Positions 1 through 12,800 of a stretch of DNA of 64,000 nt are shown here, in pieces. Where the stretch lies: positions 322,681,595 to 322,745,594 of the forward strand of contig JASDDO010000001.1 in NCBI GenBank assembly GCA_030015575.1, read 5' to 3'. Numbering within the stretch: position 1 is the stretch's first letter; each line of letters opens with the position of its first letter. The notes below the pieces were generated by a model, which saw only the letters and a list, made by a program, of their open reading frames with translations, ran no database searches and was not told where the DNA came from. This DNA is from Agapanthus africanus (lineage: Eukaryota; Streptophyta; Magnoliopsida; Asparagales; Amaryllidaceae). Both the position numbers and the translations under genes were made by a program.

Positions 1-453
1 AAAGTACTGAAACTTGCTAGCGCTGCATACCATTTGGAGTGTGATGATTCTGGTAGGATTCCTTCAGTTTTGTCACGCGATGATATTTGGATCCCGATCC
101 TACTGTGAGTATATGCTACTCCTCGGGAACTTTCTCACTTAACGATCAATGCTATAAACCAAGTAGGTGTCTAGAAAGGTGTTAGCGGGGTTACGCCCAA
201 AGAGAAAAGAGGTTACTTAATTAAGGAACTTCGTGAAAGCGTTGGAAAATCTCCCTCGAAGTACCGATACTGGCCTGGCTGAACGGTTAAGCAAGTATTG
301 TACGGTGAGATTGAACCTGACTAATTCTTCCTTTATGGTTTGAGGAGGGATTCGAGAGACAGTGGGAGCCATCCTATTTAGATAAATTAAAAACCAATCT
401 AAACTTGCAAGAGCATCATGCTGAGTGTTTTCTACTCTCTCTTTTAATTGCAG
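1..453 (+). other. copia-A leader, 3' part, with a splice-acceptor-like end
   Basis: This is non-coding leader homologous to copia-B 8697-9790, copia-D about 43360-43784 and copia-F about 61360-61783. Conserved landmarks include GGTGTCTAGAAAGGTGT near 166 and CACTGGCCTGGCTGAA. A TA dinucleotide at 84-85 is the empty site of the pogo-like element found in copia-B. The leader ends with a pyrimidine-rich run and CAG at 451-453, a candidate 3' splice site. Confidence 0.7.
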
Positions 454-460
454 CGACCCA

Positions 461-3400
461 GTGACCGCACCTAGGTTACATCTAGATAATAAATTGACTG
501 AATCTGACTGTTATGACTGGCAAAGGTCTGTCCAGATGTCCATTGCCCATGACAAGCTGGGACACCTCTTGACTGATCCAACCCCTGCCGTCTCAGGTCC
601 AGTTTCCCCTGTCACGGATATTGATATCCGTAGGACATCGGAAGAAGACTGTGCGAAAGCTAAGTGCCTCGTGATTGCCTCAGTTGATGGTTTATACCAG
701 AGGCAGCACGAGAAGATGGACTCAGTTTCTATCTTTCTCCATAACAAGGATTTATATGGAGAGCAATCTCGTATCGCAAGATATGAGACCTCGAACGAAT
801 TGCTTCCAGCGAGGTTGGCTATCGGGTCATCTGTAAGGGGCAACGTCCTTACAGAGACCGGCTCTTTTGAGCTCACGGACCTGAAGACCACGTTGAAGAA
901 CGGGTCAGATACTGACTTAGTTCAACAGTCTCTACCTACTACCCTGAAGGAAACCAGGGAAGTAGAAAGAAAGGGAAAGGCAGAAGTTTCGGGAATGGAT
1001 GTAGTAAAAGAGGGATGTTCCTATTGTTACGGGAATGAACATGGGCAGAAGGATTGCAGGGCTTGCAAAGCCAGTAGCCAGAATTCGAAGCATGTTGTGG
1101 TTTCGGCTTCGAGTGTGTTTGTAATAGCGAGCTGTATGTCAGTTAACCCTACTTCCTGGGTATTGGATACCGGATCAGGATCTCATATCTGTAATTCGTT
1201 ACAGGCTCTGAGAAACCGTAGGGTTATCAGGAAAGGTGATATGACTCTCAGGGTTGCTAACGGAATGAGCATGTATGCTGTATCCATAGGGGAATATCAT
1301 CTAGGACTGACAACTGGGCAGATATTGATTCTGCGTGACTGTTTTTATGTACCAGGTGCCACATGTAACATCATATCTGTATCCTTACTTTCCAAGGAAG
1401 GATATGATTTTACTTTTGTAAGCGATGTAGTAAACATCCACCTAAATCAAGTACTGATTGGGTCAGGTACATTGAAAAACGGTATATACGTTTTGAATCA
1501 AGCTCAGGTCTTTAGTGTCCAGAACACACTTAAAAGAAAGTCTCCGGAATTAAATCAGGCTTTCTTATGGCATTGTAGACTGGGTCACATTAATAAGACA
1601 CGATTGGCAAAGTTGCATAAAGAAGGATACTTGGATCCATTCGAGTATCAGTATTATGCCACTTGTGAATCTTGTCTCATGGGAAAGATGACAAAGACTC
1701 CATTCACTGGACACGGAGAAAGAGCAAGTGAGCTCTTGGGACTCATACATAGTGATGTGTGTGGTCCAATGTCTACACATGCGCGAAGTGGTTATTCATA
1801 CTTCATTACTTTCACAGATGATTTCTCTAGGTATGGGCATGTCTTTTTGATGAAGCACAAATCCGAGGCCTTTGAGAAATTTTGGGAATACAAGAATGAA
1901 GTTGAAAAACAAACAGGCAAAAGTATCAAGACACTGAGATCTGATCGAGGTGGTGAATACTTGAGTGCCGAGTTTCTGGGCTACTTAAAAGAGAATGGAA
2001 TTCTCTCTCAGCTTACTCCTCCATACACACCACAACACAACGGTGTATCGGAAAAGCGGAGTCGAACCCTATTGGATATGGTTCGTTCCATGATGAGTAA
2101 GGCTGAGTTACCGCGATCCTTCTGGGGTTATGCACTAGAATCAGCTGCATATCTTTTGAACAAGGTTCCCTCCAAGATTGTGCCTACCACACCATATCAG
2201 ATATGGTGTGGGAAGAAACCCTGTCTTAAGTATCTAAAGATATGGGGATGTCCAGCTTTTGTAAAAAAGCAGCATGCGGACAAGCTCGAGGCACGCTCAG
2301 TACTGTGTAAGTTTGTGGGATACCCAAAGAACTCCAGGGGGTATTTTTTCTATTACTCAGAGGAACAAAAGGTTTTTGTTTCTCGTCATACCCACTTTCT
2401 GGAACATCAGTTTTTAGAAAAAGAAGCAAGTAGGAGCGTAGTAGAACTGGAAGAAATTCCAGAACCACAAACTATTACTGAAAGCTTGGAAGAACCAGAA
2501 GTTTCAAGAGAACCGGACATCCCAGCGCCACTCCGCAGGAGTAGTAGGCAGTCTCATCCGCCCGAGAGATACTACGGTTTTCTCATAGACGGGGATATAG
2601 AGGATTGCACCATGGATTATGGTGAGCCTACTAGCTTCCAGCAAGCCATTCAGAGCGGCGACTCGGTAAAATGGCTGGATGCAATGCGGGCCGAGATTGA
2701 GTCCATGTACACCAACAAAGTTTGGACTTTGGACTTTGCTCCAGAAGGGGGAAAACCCGTAGGCTGCAAATGAATCTTCAGAAAGAAGATTGGTGTAGAT
2801 GGGCAGGTTGAGACCTATAAAGCTAGACTTGTTGCAAAGGGTTTTCGTCAAAGACCTGGTTTGGACTATGACGAGACCTTTTCTCCAGTGGCTATGCTGA
2901 AATCCATTCGGATCCTTCTTGCCATTGCTGCCTTCCACGATTATGAAATCTGGCAGATGGACGTAAAGACGGCTTTCCTAAATGGAAATTTGGAAGAGTG
3001 GGTCTATATGGATCAGCCAGAAGGATTCATTCAGAATGGGAGCAGCGGTAAAGTGTGCAAGTTACTAAAGTCCATCTATGGACTTAAGCAGGCATCGTGG
3101 AGTTGGAACATCTGCTTTGATGATACTGTCAAAGAATTCGACTTTATCAAAAACCCAGATGAACCATGTATTTACAGTAAGATTGTAGGGAGAACTGTGG
3201 TATTCCTCGTCTTGTACGTGGATGACATTCTCCTAATAGGAAATGATATTCCTATGCTACATTCAGTCAAAGGATTCTTGTCACAGAGGTTCTCCATGAA
3301 GGACCTGGGCGATGCCAACTACATTCTGGGGATCCAGATCTATCGTGATAGATCTAAAAGGATGTTGGGACTTTCACAGTCAAGGTACATCGACACCATA

Positions 3401-3977
3401 CTGAAAAGATTCAGTATGGAAGATTCCAAGCGCGGTAATCTACCGGCTTGTCACGGGATCACCCTCTCCAAAGAGATTTCTCCCAAGACTGATTTGGAAA
3501 GGGATCGCATGTCTATTATACCCTACGCTTCTGCGGTAGGCTCTATAATGTATGCGATGTTATGTACCAGACCAGATGTAGCATACGCATTGAGCGTTGT
3601 AAGCCGGTATCAGTCAAACCCAGGGGAGAAACACTGGATAGCGGTAAAGAACATTCTCAAGTACCTGAGAAGGACTAAGGAGATGTTCTTGGTGTATGGC
3701 GGAAAAGACCTCCAGCTCGAGGCCTTTGCTGACTCCAGCTTCCAGACTGACAAGGATGACTCCAAGTCCATGTCGGGTTATGTCTTTACCCTTAATGGAG
3801 GGGCGGTTTGCTGGAAGAGTTCCAAGCAGGAGACCGTTGTTGACTCAACTATGGAAGCGGAGTACATAGCTGCTTGTGATGCCGCAAAGGAAGCTGTCTG
3901 GATGAAGAAGTTCCTCACAGAGCTTCAGGTGGTTCCTACCATTATTGATCCAATACCGCTGTATTGCGACAACAACG
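461..3977 (+). pseudogene. copia-A gag-pol polyprotein, one stop codon, truncated in RNase H
   Basis: This is a single-frame Ty1/copia polyprotein. Counting from an upstream in-frame ATG at 425, the zinc knuckle (CX2CX4HX4C) is at residues 198-211, the protease DTG at 248-250, the integrase zinc residues H383, H388, C414 and C417, and the integrase catalytic D443, D507 and E543. A TGA at 2771-2773 replaces the TGG of copia-B. The same frame then continues through RT (YVDD at about 3215-3226) into RNase H and is cut at 3977. The ATG used by copia-B and copia-F is GTG here (461-463). Gag has lost the segment between the LVQQSLP motif and the knuckle that copia-B keeps. The element cannot make its own proteins. 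It is close to copia-B along its length. Confidence 0.9.
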
Positions 3978-5273
3978 AAATGAAATCAAAAGAAGAGTGC
4001 AGATCTCTCATGAAGGTCAATGGTCAACCCCGGTCAACCGGTCAACAAAGTCAAGAGAGGTCATGACGGTCAAATGGTCAATGCAATTAGCCATCATCTA
4101 ATTATCACTAATAGGATTAGTAAACAATGTCTCCGGCTCATAACGGTTTTGACCAAACGAACTGTCAAAACCCTAATGAGCGTGCCACATTATGGTTTTG
4201 GCCGAACCAACTGCCAAAACCCTAATGGGGCACCTCCTCCTTCATCGCTCCTCAAAACTGTGCATACACACCCGCATCCGCATTCCGTAGAATGCGAATG
4301 CACAGAAGACAAATCAAATCCATCTGTGCAATACTAGGATCTGGCTTAAACCAAAGCCCACTAGTATTGCCTGCCCGAACAGCATACGCACACAAGTGCA
4401 CGTAAGTGATCGTAGCCCTGCCGTAAAACCATACGGCCTCTACACGTTTCGCTCAATGCAGGGAAACTCTCTGTGTGGGACTCTAAAGACTCGACACTAC
4501 GCTGGCAGTGGGTTTAACCACAGACCGCAAGCGGCACTAGCTGTACGTAACGGTCCCCAGGTAGATGTCGATAAGAAAGCCGATGAGGTAAACCCATCCG
4601 AACTCCTACTGAGCATGTATGTGACAATCTCCGTACAGTCCGGTCTGTTTGTCTGATACATCGCATGGCGGGCCTAGGGGGCGGTGAACGTCAGTCCCCA
4701 AATAGCGGTACAAGTCGTGTCGGAGTGTAGCCCAAAACACCCTGAGATAACACTGGAAACCTACCAGTATATCTCGCTTGCCCTGGCCATAGACTACTCG
4801 TGTAATGGCTCTCCTAGACACAGCGCGATGTCAACCCCCAATACCGGGAGAGACGAATCCTGTCTAACCGTCACTGCCTCCAAGTGCTTCGGGACTGTAC
4901 CCAACTACTACCTGTTTGCACGACTCCTTTGAGCTGTGGTAGGGTAGTAATCTAAGTACAGTGGGAACACACTCGAGGCGAAGTGACAGTGTCAAGTCGG
5001 CGGACTAAGCTGTACTCATGTCACCTGGGAACTGATAATTGACGATAGGTATAATACCAACCAACAGTTCCCGACGAGTCCTGTCCAGTATACTCGTAAC
5101 CTAACGAGCACCCGCATACTATCTCAAGTACGACGTACTGACGGCTGTGGGACAGACCGTCTCCCCCGCTAGGATGAGAAGCGCATACGCTAGTCTACTC
5201 CGGAGTATCGATGCCCTGTCTCGATAGTCCTACGACTAGGGACCTGTTTAAGGATGTGCTTATGGATTACCCA

Positions 5274-5278
5274 GCCCC
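5274..5278. other. Target site duplication of copia-B, left (GCCCC)
   Basis: GCCCC directly precedes the TGTTAG of the 5' LTR and recurs at 15628-15632 directly after the TTACA end of the 3' LTR. Removing copia-B with one copy restores a continuous inverted copia-A LTR. Confidence 0.93.
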
Positions 5279-7159
5279 TGTTAGTGTTTATGCCCTAGAA
5301 GGCCATTACTGTATCATACTAGTTTGTATATTACTTAATGGAAGCTTGGGATATTCACATGTATATAACAGTCTTGCTAAACATGGTAGTATGCTACTTG
5401 GTTTTTCTATCTTAATATGTGAGTGTACGTATTGATAGAGCTCTTAGGATCTTGCTTGTCTACCAGCGTTGTGATGGCAGTCACACTAGTGGGGGCTGGG
5501 TAGTCTACAAGCACATCCTTATTCAGGTCCCTGGTCGTTGGATTATCGAGACAGAGCATCGATACTCCGAAGTAGACTGGTGTGTACGCTTCTCATCCCA
5601 GTTGGGGAGATGGTCTGTCCCACAGCCGTCAGTACGTCGTACTGGAGATAGTATGCAGGTGCTCGTTAGGTTACGGGTACACCGGACAGGACTCACGGGG
5701 AACTGTTGGTTGGTTTGATACCAGTCGTCAGTGAGCAGTTCCCAGGTGACATGAGTACAGCATAGTCCGCAAACTTGACACTGCTACTTCGCCTCGAGTG
5801 TGTCCCACTGTTCTTAGATTGCTACCCTACCACGGCTCAAAGGAGTCGTGCAAACAGGTAGCAGTTGGGTGCAGTCCCGAGCACTTGGAGGCAGTGGCGG
5901 TTAGACAGGATTCGTCCCTCCCGGTATTGGGAGTAGATATCGTGCTGTGTCAGAGAGCCATTACGCAAAGTCCCTGGCCAGGGCAAGCGAGATTTGCTGG
6001 TAGGTTCCAGTAGTTTCTCAGGGTGTAATGGGCTTCCCTCTGACACGACTTATACCGCTATTAGGGGACTGACGCTTGCCGCCCCCCTAGGCCCGATATG
6101 CGATAGTCTTGGACGAACGGACCGGACTGTATGGAGATTGTCACATCAGACTCAGTAGGAGTTCGGATGGGTTTCCTCATCGGCCTTCTTATCGACAACT
6201 ACCTGGGGACCGTTACGTACAGCTAGTGCCGCTTGCGGTCTGTGGTTAAACCCACTGCCAGCGTAGTAGTCGAGTCTCTAGAGTCCCACACAGAGAGTTT
6301 CCTACTCCAGGCGAAACGATATAGAGGTTGCATGGTTTTGCGACAAAGGGTTCGGACGCATACGTGCGTTTACGCACGTACGACTTTCGGACAGTTTTTA
6401 CCAGTCGGCTTTGGTTTAAGCCAGTTACTGGTATCCGGTTATTGGATTTTTACAGTCTAAAGTTTTTCCGTATTTTTGCGGATCGGAGGGGCGTTCTCGT
6501 AATTGTGCGAGAAGCTTCTAGAAGAAGTGACAAGGAGGTTACTTTGGATAAGATTGTGAGTCATGAGGGTGATTCATCATTATCATTATTGCACCATAAA
6601 TGATAATGACACATGCTTAATGAATCACCACTTAGCATTTATGAAGCATGCTTATTCATCACATTTATTCATTTATTCTTTAAATGAGAATGCTTCATAA
6701 TATATTATGATACTCACAATCTCATCTCATTATTATTATCATCTTCTCTCTCCTCAAGCTCTCATCTTCAAACCCTAATCCTTACACCTCATGAGTTGAG
6801 ATCAAAGGATTAGAAAGACTAATCAATCCATAACCATCACTCTATTTCATTCTAGCTTCTTTGATTAGCAATCCAAGAAGGTTAGTTGCCTCAAGTTTAG
6901 AGGCTAAGCTTGGAGTTTTGCTCTCGGGTGGATCGTCTACTACCTAGAGAAGGCCGAGGAGAACAAGGAGATCGTAAAGACGAAGGACTAGTTTCGATAG
7001 GTATAATCCCTAAGCATAGTAGTTTAGTATAACTATATGTTTGGTTAGTTATCGTTTAGCTTCGATTCAAGCGGTTAGTCGATGTTCGTTCACTAAACAA
7101 GTTCGTTTTTGAAAATTCCTCCTCCCCACAAGTTTTGGGGTGTCGTACATCGACTTACA
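5279..7159 (+). repeat. copia-B 5' LTR (1881 bp)
   Basis: Starts TGTTAG and ends CTTACA just before the PBS. Its first part is closely related to the copia-A LTR, while its 3' part (about 6500 onward, with GATTGTGAGTCATGAGGG) differs. Core hairpins lie at 5698-5743 (GGGAACTG/CAGTTCCC) and 6400-6432 (ACCAGT/ACTGGT around GGCTT/AAGCC). A splice-donor-like AG|GTATAA lies at 7001. Confidence 0.95.
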
Positions 7160-7160
7160 G

Positions 7161-7173
7161 TGGTATCAGAGCC
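7161..7173 (+). other. copia-B primer binding site (tRNA-iMet)
   Basis: TGGTATCAGAGCC lies one base after the LTR end. It matches the complement of the plant initiator tRNA-Met 3' end and is the start site of minus-strand cDNA. Confidence 0.95.
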
Positions 7174-7354
7174 TCGCTAAACAATAAATAACTTAATTGC
7201 AAATTTGTACGAATTTCGAACGGAAAAACGAAGCCGGAAAACCCTAAAACTGTCAAGTTTCTGTCGAGTTTAAAATGAAGTCCAAAAATTTTTCAGGTGA
7301 GTTCAGAGAGCTTGGAAAGACACCAGAAGAACACACAAAAAATTTGGTGCCCTA

Positions 7355-7428
7355 AATCGTCTACGGAGCCGCGGATCCGCGGCGCATAGCACTGTTGCCG
7401 CCGCGGAACCGCCGCCGTTTAGACGATT
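7355..7428 (+). other. GC-rich leader hairpin, copia-B
   Basis: AATCGTCT at 7355-7362 pairs perfectly with AGACGATT at 7421-7428 and encloses GC-rich arms (GCCGCGG..CCGCGG). It stands out sharply from the AT-rich surroundings. Confidence 0.75.
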
Positions 7429-8129
7429 CAGGGACCCATTTTTATTGTGGTCGTTCTCTGTGTTATTTGGGGTTTTCTGGAATATTTTAATTTTGCTCAG
7501 GTTTCCAGTTTACAGAGCAGTTTTTGGAGCAATATTAATGTTGTTTAATCGATCGAAATTGTACAGTATTTGCATGTTGGATTATATCTGTGATTGATAA
7601 ATGTGTTCGTAAACCTCCCCTAACTGCTAGTATGTCGGTTGGCAGGGGGTTGCACATTTCTGTAATGGTTATATCTGTTTGTGCATATGAACTGTATTGG
7701 ACTGTTGTGGTGTATAGCCGGGGTTTATCAATGGGTTATTGTTTAATTCATTTGTTGTAAATGTAATTTGTTGTAATATTATTTTTGCGGGGCACATCCA
7801 GGTTGCGGTTGTAGCCACCGTTGTATTATTTCATTTTACTGTTTTTGCTCCTAGGACTGACCCAAGGTGGGGTACACAAACTGCCGGGCGGGTAGTTTGC
7901 CGTACCCGTAGGGGTCGAGGGTGGGGTAACGGCTATTCATCACAACTGTGTAATCTGTCTTTTCTTGCAGGCTCAAAAGAAATACAGATTGCTTGCAAAT
8001 CCAATATTGTTTATCTGTGTTCTGGAATGTATATCATTGCGTCAGACGAATGTAAAATATCTATATATATGATAGCTATTTAGACGTCACTTATGTTTTA
8101 CACCCGCGCTAGCCCAGCCCCCGCTCTGT

Positions 8130-8150
8130 CGTTAGTTAAGTAACCTAACG
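8130..8150 (+). other. CGTTAG/CTAACG leader hairpin, copia-B
   Basis: CGTTAG at 8130-8135 and CTAACG at 8145-8150 enclose a 9-nt loop. The same stem and loop length occur in copia-C, D and F. Confidence 0.65.
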
Positions 8151-8280
8151 GGTGATGACGGGACCCAGTGGCGAATGCGGATGGCATAAGAGGACGTTGT
8201 ATTTTCGTTGTTTTCTGCAATGATAGGTTAATGATGGGACGCATTATCTATAATGCAAAGAAAAACAAACCAAAGTTTAA

Positions 8281-8385
8281 ATCGTTGGAACAATTTAAAA
8301 GAAACCACTCGGTTATTTTTAAAACAGATATTTTTAAATGCGGAGATTTAACCACTCCTTTTAAAAGCTATCAGGTTCCTTCGGT
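8281..8385 (+). other. Long-range leader stem, copia-B
   Basis: ATCGTTGGAAC at 8281-8291 pairs with GTTCCTTCGGT at 8375-8385: nine pairs including one G-U, with two central U-U mismatches, closing an 83-nt loop. The equivalent stems in copia-D and F use different bases that pair with each other. Confidence 0.65.
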
Positions 8386-8479
8386 TATATCAAGTTTACT
8401 ACGTTCACGGTTTCGCCAAAACCAGTCGTAGCCCTCCGTCATTTCTTATGGATAGTCAGTAGTATTCAAGCTGTGTTTG

Positions 8480-8671
8480 TTGGCTTTCGTCAAGACATAG
8501 TGTTTGGTAGCTGCTGGGGTATTCATTTGTTACATAGATAGATGTGTTGGTTTGGGACAGTCGCATTACCTTGTTGGCTTTCGTCAAGGGTATATACGGG
8601 TGGGTTCAAATTAACAAGATAATGATGGGCAGAACTTGACATATGACTTATGATTTGTTGGCTTTCGTCAA
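8480..8671 (+). other. Triple tetraloop hairpin array, copia-B
   Basis: Three identical copies of TTGGCTTTCGTCAA lie at 8480-8493, 8574-8587 and 8658-8671. Each folds as a 5-bp stem UUGGC/GUCAA with a UUUC loop. The spacing is 94 and 84 nt. Confidence 0.75.
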
Positions 8672-8801
8672 GGTCATAAGAGCATGGGGCAAAAACTTAT
8701 ATCGGGAATTTCTAAAGAAACTGAAATTTGCAAAGAGATGCATACCATTTGGAGTTTGATGAATGTTGGTAGGATTCCTTCAACATTATCATACGATGAT
8801 A

Positions 8802-9421
8802 CAGTAAAACCTCCGTATAGGAATACTCTATATAGGAATAACCTCCCTATAGTGATAAAAAGTCCCGGTCCCGACTCGGGACCAGTTATAAATAAGAATA
8901 ACCTCCACAGTGTGATATTCCATACTTTTTCCAAGTCCCGCCTGTACTAATTTACCTCTATATAGTAATAAATTGGCATTAAATTTTAAATAATTTTTTA
9001 TATATATAAAAAATACATAAAATTACTTGGCTATTACAATTGAACTTAAGATGACATAAATTACTTAACTACACAATTGAACTTAAGATGACATAAAGTA
9101 CTTATTCAAAGTTGTTTGGGACAATGACTTAATTTTTTGAGTTACTACCATATCCTTTAACTTGCGAGTTCGTAGTAACTCGTCACCACAATCACCTTCT
9201 TGTTGAATCCAAAACATTTCTAACTTATCCAACATGTTTGAAGCTTCTCGACATGACACCTTTTCTATTTCCACACTATCGTCTTCCGGATTATCACCTT
9301 GCGCTTCTTGCCTTATTGCCGCCATGATTTCTTTTATATATAAAACTCTACTTAAGAATAACCCCCCTATAGTAATATTTTTCCCCGGTCCCAAGGATAT
9401 TACTGTATAGAGGTTTTACTG
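8802..9421. mobile_element. Pogo/Lemi1-type Tc1-mariner element (620 bp, non-autonomous)
   Basis: The terminal inverted repeats begin CAGTAAAACCTC and end GAGGTTTTACTG. TA flanks both sides (8800-8801 and 9422-9423). Copia-A at 81-90 has the same sequence with a single TA, which is an exact empty site. The CAGTAAAACCTC terminus and TA target fit the plant pogo-like Lemi1/Emigrant group. The body carries only a transposase tail, so the copy is an internally deleted derivative. It inserted after copia-B diverged from copia-A. Confidence 0.88.
9083..9394 (-). pseudogene. C-terminal fragment of a pogo-like transposase
   Basis: A minus-strand frame of 103 codons ends close to the left inverted repeat. 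The meaningful part starts at about MAAIRQEAQGD. It has an acidic stretch, a leucine/phenylalanine-rich helix (LDKLEMFWIQQEGD) and ends QTTLNKYF. That layout resembles the acidic and QTTI-x-x-F tails of plant pogo/CENP-B-like transposases, as I recognise them. The DNA-binding and DDE/D parts are absent, so it has no catalytic activity. The reading is from family resemblance only. Confidence 0.6.
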
Positions 9422-9801
9422 TATTTGGATCCCGATCCTACTGTGAGTATATGCTACTTATCAGGATATTCGTCACTTAACGATCAATGCTATAAACCTA
9501 GTAGGTGTCCAGAAAGGTGTCAGCGGGGTTACGCCCCCAGAGAAAAGAGGTTATTTAATTAAGGAACTTCGCGAAAGCGTTGGAAAACCTCCCTCGAAGT
9601 ATCGACACTGGCCTGGCTGAACGGTTAAGCAAGTATTGTACGGTGAGAATAGTCCTGGCTAATTCTTCTTTTATGGTTTGAGGAAGGATTCGAGAAACAG
9701 TGGGAGCCATCCAGTTTAGATAAACTAAAAACCACTCTAAACTTGCAAGAGCATCATGCTAAAGAGTTTTCTTCTCTCTCCTAATTGCAGCGACCCTGAA
9801 A

Positions 9802-12800
9802 ATGACTGGACTTAAGTTACTTTTAGAAAAAATATACTGACGGGGCCAAACTATAAAGATTGGCTGCGGAATGTCAAAATGGCTTTGACCTATGACAAAC
9901 TGGGGTACGTCCTCACCGCTACGGCACCTGCTGTCCCTGGTCCCAAATCCAGCAATGCGGATAAGGAAATCCGCAAAACCTGGGATTTAGATTGTGCGAG
10001 AGCCAAGTGCGTCCTGCTTGCCTCTATGGACAATGAACATCAGAGGAGGCACGAGGATATGTCCCTGGATGGCATATTTCTCCATACAAAGGAACTTTAT
10101 GGAGAGCAATCTCGTATAGCAAGATACGAGACCTCTAAGAACTTGTTTCGAGCGAGGTTGGCTGTCGGGTCATCGGTAGGTGAACATGTCCTACAGATGA
10201 TCGGCTATATTGAAGAGCTCGCAGACCTTGGGACGACTTTGGATAATGAGCTCTATACAGACCTTATTCTCCAGTCCCTTCCTCCCACCTACGCCCAGTT
10301 TATCCTCAACTTCAATCTTCAAGGAAAAGAAGTTGAACTTGCGGAACTCCTGAACATGTTAAGGAGTGCAGAGGGCACCTTGAAGAAAGCAAGGGAAACA
10401 CCCGCTATGTTTGTTGGCGGTGCATCTTCTTCCGGGTCCAAGGCTAGGGCCAAAGGAAGGAAGAAGAAGGCCGCACCCAAACCTAGAGGAGGTGTTAGTA
10501 AGGTGGGAAAGAAGGGAAAGAAAAAGATAGCAGTACCGATAGTTGGCCCGGATGAGTGCTTCCATTGTCACAGGAAAGGGCACTGGAAGAAGGATTGCAA
10601 GGCATGGAACGCCAAGAACCAGGAACCGAAGCAAGCTGTGGCTTCGACTTCAGGTGTGTTTGTAATTGAGAATTGTCTGTCGATCAACTCTACTTCCTGG
10701 GTATTGGATACCGGATCAGGATCTCATATTTGCAATTCATTGCAGGCACTGAGAAACCGTAGAGTGCTGAAGGAAGGTGATATGATCCTCAGGGTTGCTA
10801 ACGGAGCTAGCGTGGGAGCTGCGTCCGTCGGGGATTATCACCTAGGATTGACGAGTGGACATATTTTGGTTTTACATAACTGTTATTTTGTACCAAGCTT
10901 AACGTGTAATATCATATCAGTTTCCTTGTTATCAAATAAAGGTTATGATTTCACGTTTGTAAGAGATGTTGTTAACATCCACCTTAATCATGGTTTGATT
11001 GGGTCCGGTACTCTAAATAACGGCATATATGTGTTAAACCAACTCCAAATTTTCAATGTCCAGAACACACTAAAAAGAAAGTCTCCAGATTTAAATAAAG
11101 CTTTCTTATGGCATTATAGACTGGGTCACATCAATGAGAGAAAGTTGACTAAGTTGCATAGAGAAGGATATTTGGACACGTTCGAATATCAATCTTATGA
11201 CACTTGTCAATCCTGTCTCAAAGGAAAGATGACAAAGACTCCATTTACTGGACAAGGAGTAAGAGCGAGCGAGCTCTTAGGACTCATCCACAGCGATGTA
11301 TGCGGTCCGATGTCTACACATGCGAGAGGTGGTTTTTCCTATTTCATTACTTTCACGGATGATTACTCAAGATACGGATTCATTTATCTGATGAAACATA
11401 AATCCGAGGCTTTTGAGAAATTCCAAGAGTATAAGAATGAAGTAGAAAACCAAACCGGCAAAAGTATTAAGACACTAAGATCTGATCGAGGTGGTGAATA
11501 CTTGAGTGCCGAGTTCCTTGGTTACCTAAAAGAGAAAGGAATTCTCTCTCAGCTTACTCCTCCATACACTCCACAGCATAACGGTGTATCGGAGAGACGG
11601 AATCGAACCCTATTGGATATGGTATGATCCATGATGAGTAATGCTGAGTTACCGCGATCTTTCTGGGGTTATGCGCTAGAATCAGCGGCATATCTTTTGA
11701 ACAAAGTTCCAACCAAAACTGTGCCTACCACACCATATCAGATATGGAGTGGGAAGAAACCCTGTCTTCAGTGGGGATGTCCAGCTTTTGTAAAAAAAGC
11801 AGCATGTGGACAAGCTCGAGGCACGCTCGGTAGAGTGTAAGTTTGTGGGATATCCAAAGAACTCTATGGGATATTACTTCTATTACGCAGAGGAACAAAA
11901 GGTTTTTGTTTCTCGTCATGCCCGCTTCTTAGAAACTGAATTTTTGGAAAATAAGAAGAGTGGGAGCGTAGTAGAACTGGAAGAAATTCCAGAACCATAA
12001 ACTGCTACTGAAAGTTTGGGAGAACCAGAGGTTCAAGAAGAACAGAACATTCCCGCACCCCTCCGCAGGAGTAGTAGGCCGTCTCATCCGCCTGAGAGAT
12101 ACTACGGTTTTCTCATAGACGGGGATAGAGAGGATTGCATCATAGATGATGATGAACCTACTGACTTCCAGCAGGCCATCCAGAGCGGCGACTCGGTACG
12201 ATGGCTAGATACAATGCGGACCGAGATGGAGTCCATGTACACCAACAAAGTATGGACTTTGGACTTTGCTCCAGATGGGGTAAAACCCATAGGATGCAAA
12301 TGGATCTTCAAGAAAAAGATTGGTGTAGATGGACAGGTGGAAACCTATAAGGCTAGACTTGTTGCAAAGGGTTTTGGTCAAAGACCTGGTTTGGACTATG
12401 ACGAAACCTTTTCTCCAGTGGCTATGCTCAAATCCATTCGAGTCCTTCTTGCTATTGCTGCCTTCCATGATTATGAAATCTGGCAGATGGACGTAAAGAC
12501 GGCTTTTTTGAATGGAAATTTAGAAGAGAGCGTCTATATGGATCAGCCAGAGGGTTTCAATCAGAGTGGGAGCAGCGGGAAAGTATGCAAGCTGCTTAAG
12601 TCTATTTATGGACTAAAGCAGGCATCGCGGAGTTGGAACATCTGTTTTGATGAGACAGTCAAAGAATATGACTTTATCAAAAATCCAGATGAACCGTGCA
12701 TATATAGTAAAGTTGTGGCCAGAAGTGTCGTATTCCTCGTCTTGTACGTGGATGACATTCTATTGATAGGAAATGACATTCCTATGCTACAATCTGTCAA

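Larger units (their letters stand above)
7174..9801 (+). ncRNA. copia-B structured leader between PBS and gag
   Basis: This is about 2.6 kb of non-coding sequence, about 2.0 kb without the pogo insertion. It holds, in order, a GC-rich hairpin (7355-7428), a CGTTAG/CTAACG hairpin (8130-8150), a long-range stem (8281-8385), three tetraloop hairpins (8480-8671) and a pyrimidine tract ending in CAG at 9788-9790. All of these recur in copia-C, D and F with different sequence but the same layout. No open reading frame in it is shared with the other elements. Confidence 0.7.

Noticed and set aside
3978-5278. Self-integration of copia-A cDNA into itself
   Set aside because: The inverted LTR begins 640 bp inside the LTR, not at its terminus, and no 5-bp duplication flanks the junction. 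Integrase would have used an LTR end.
5211-6603. Several frames of 70-100 codons repeated identically near 13886-15001
   Set aside because: They lie in the two copia-B LTRs, which explains the repetition. The related LTRs break them.
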